Source: an uncultured Oscillospiraceae bacterium
GTDB lineage: Bacteria; Bacillota; Clostridia; Oscillospirales; Oscillospiraceae
Reading direction: 5' to 3'
DNA: 12,386 nt
NCBI GenBank assembly: GCA_937915075.1
Contig: CALDMA010000253.1
Location: forward strand, 1 to 12,386
Shown piece by piece: positions 12,301 through 12,386 of this stretch. Both the position numbers and the translations under genes were made by a program. The notes beneath the pieces were generated by a model. It was given only the letters and a program-made list of their open reading frames with translations. It searched no databases and had not been told where the DNA came from. Position 1 is the stretch's first letter. Each line of letters begins with the position of its first letter.

Positions 12301-12386
12301 TCACGCCTCCTTCTTCTCGCTCATCAGCTTTGCCGCCGTAGCCACGCCCTGCATATAGGCGATCATGACCTCGATCTGCTGCGGGT
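12301..12386 (-). CDS. Partial gene at the right edge (C-terminal 27 residues)
   Basis: The frame enters from the right edge and ends at a TGA at 12301-12303. The visible tail reads PQQIEVMIAYMQGVAT and ends KLMSEKKEA. It is one helix with a basic end, which is too little to name. Its last codons (AAG GAG GCG TGA) contain the ribosome site of the next gene, typical of this tightly packed operon. Confidence 0.55.
   Translation of the reverse strand, partial: PQQIEVMIAYMQGVATAAKLMSEKKEA

Noticed and set aside
1..12386. CRISPR arrays, tRNA/rRNA genes, insertion sequences, integrase and attachment sites
   Set aside because: I looked for regular repeat-spacer patterns, cloverleaf ends, transposase motifs and recombinases and found none.

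Overview
The window is one compact, almost entirely minus-strand gene block from a tailed phage or prophage of a GC-rich Bacillota host. A gut Clostridia/Oscillospiraceae host is an inference. It rests on the GC-rich codon use, the AGGAGG ribosome sites, the PcfJ-like, DUF3102 and DUF1064 families, and a palindromic repeat that I recognise from memory as common in gut Clostridia. Transcription runs from the right edge to the left edge, and every supported gene is on the minus strand. The long plus-strand open frames are antisense shadows.

From right (early) to left (late): (i) 12386-10337 holds a run of small phage proteins of mostly unknown function, several joined by ATGA, GTGA or TGATG overlaps. 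They include one small two-helix membrane protein and one Cys-rich protein. (ii) 10256-8206 encodes a 117-aa protein that could be a remote PcfK counterpart, followed by a 566-aa PcfJ-like zinc protein. (iii) 8209-5949 encodes a DUF3102 coiled-coil protein, two Cys-rich zinc-type proteins and a DUF1064 (PD-(D/E)XK-like) protein. The last four are translationally coupled. (iv) 5948-5608 is a 341-base gene-free segment packed with hairpins, ending at the ribosome site of a Zn-cluster gene. (v) 5607-3628 holds that Zn-cluster protein, a 116-aa unknown, a possible 40-aa peptide, a candidate HUH (rolling-circle Rep-type) endonuclease and a 68-aa Cys-rich protein. (vi) 3512-1 is the start of the packaging and structural module: terminase small subunit, terminase large subunit (ATGA overlap), then a 572+ residue protein running off the left edge. 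That protein resembles podovirus tail nozzle/stabilisation proteins.

Functionally, the right part looks like early DNA-metabolism and accessory genes, and the left part is the entry to DNA packaging and the virion. The most unusual signals are the multi-hairpin leader at 5615-5742, which contains an anti-Shine-Dalgarno-like segment able to pair with the downstream ribosome site; a palindromic interspersed repeat translated in frame inside the DUF1064 gene; a candidate HUH gene next to terminase with a 19-bp palindrome just upstream; and a strong intrinsic-terminator-like hairpin pointing antisense to the operon at 10302-10338.
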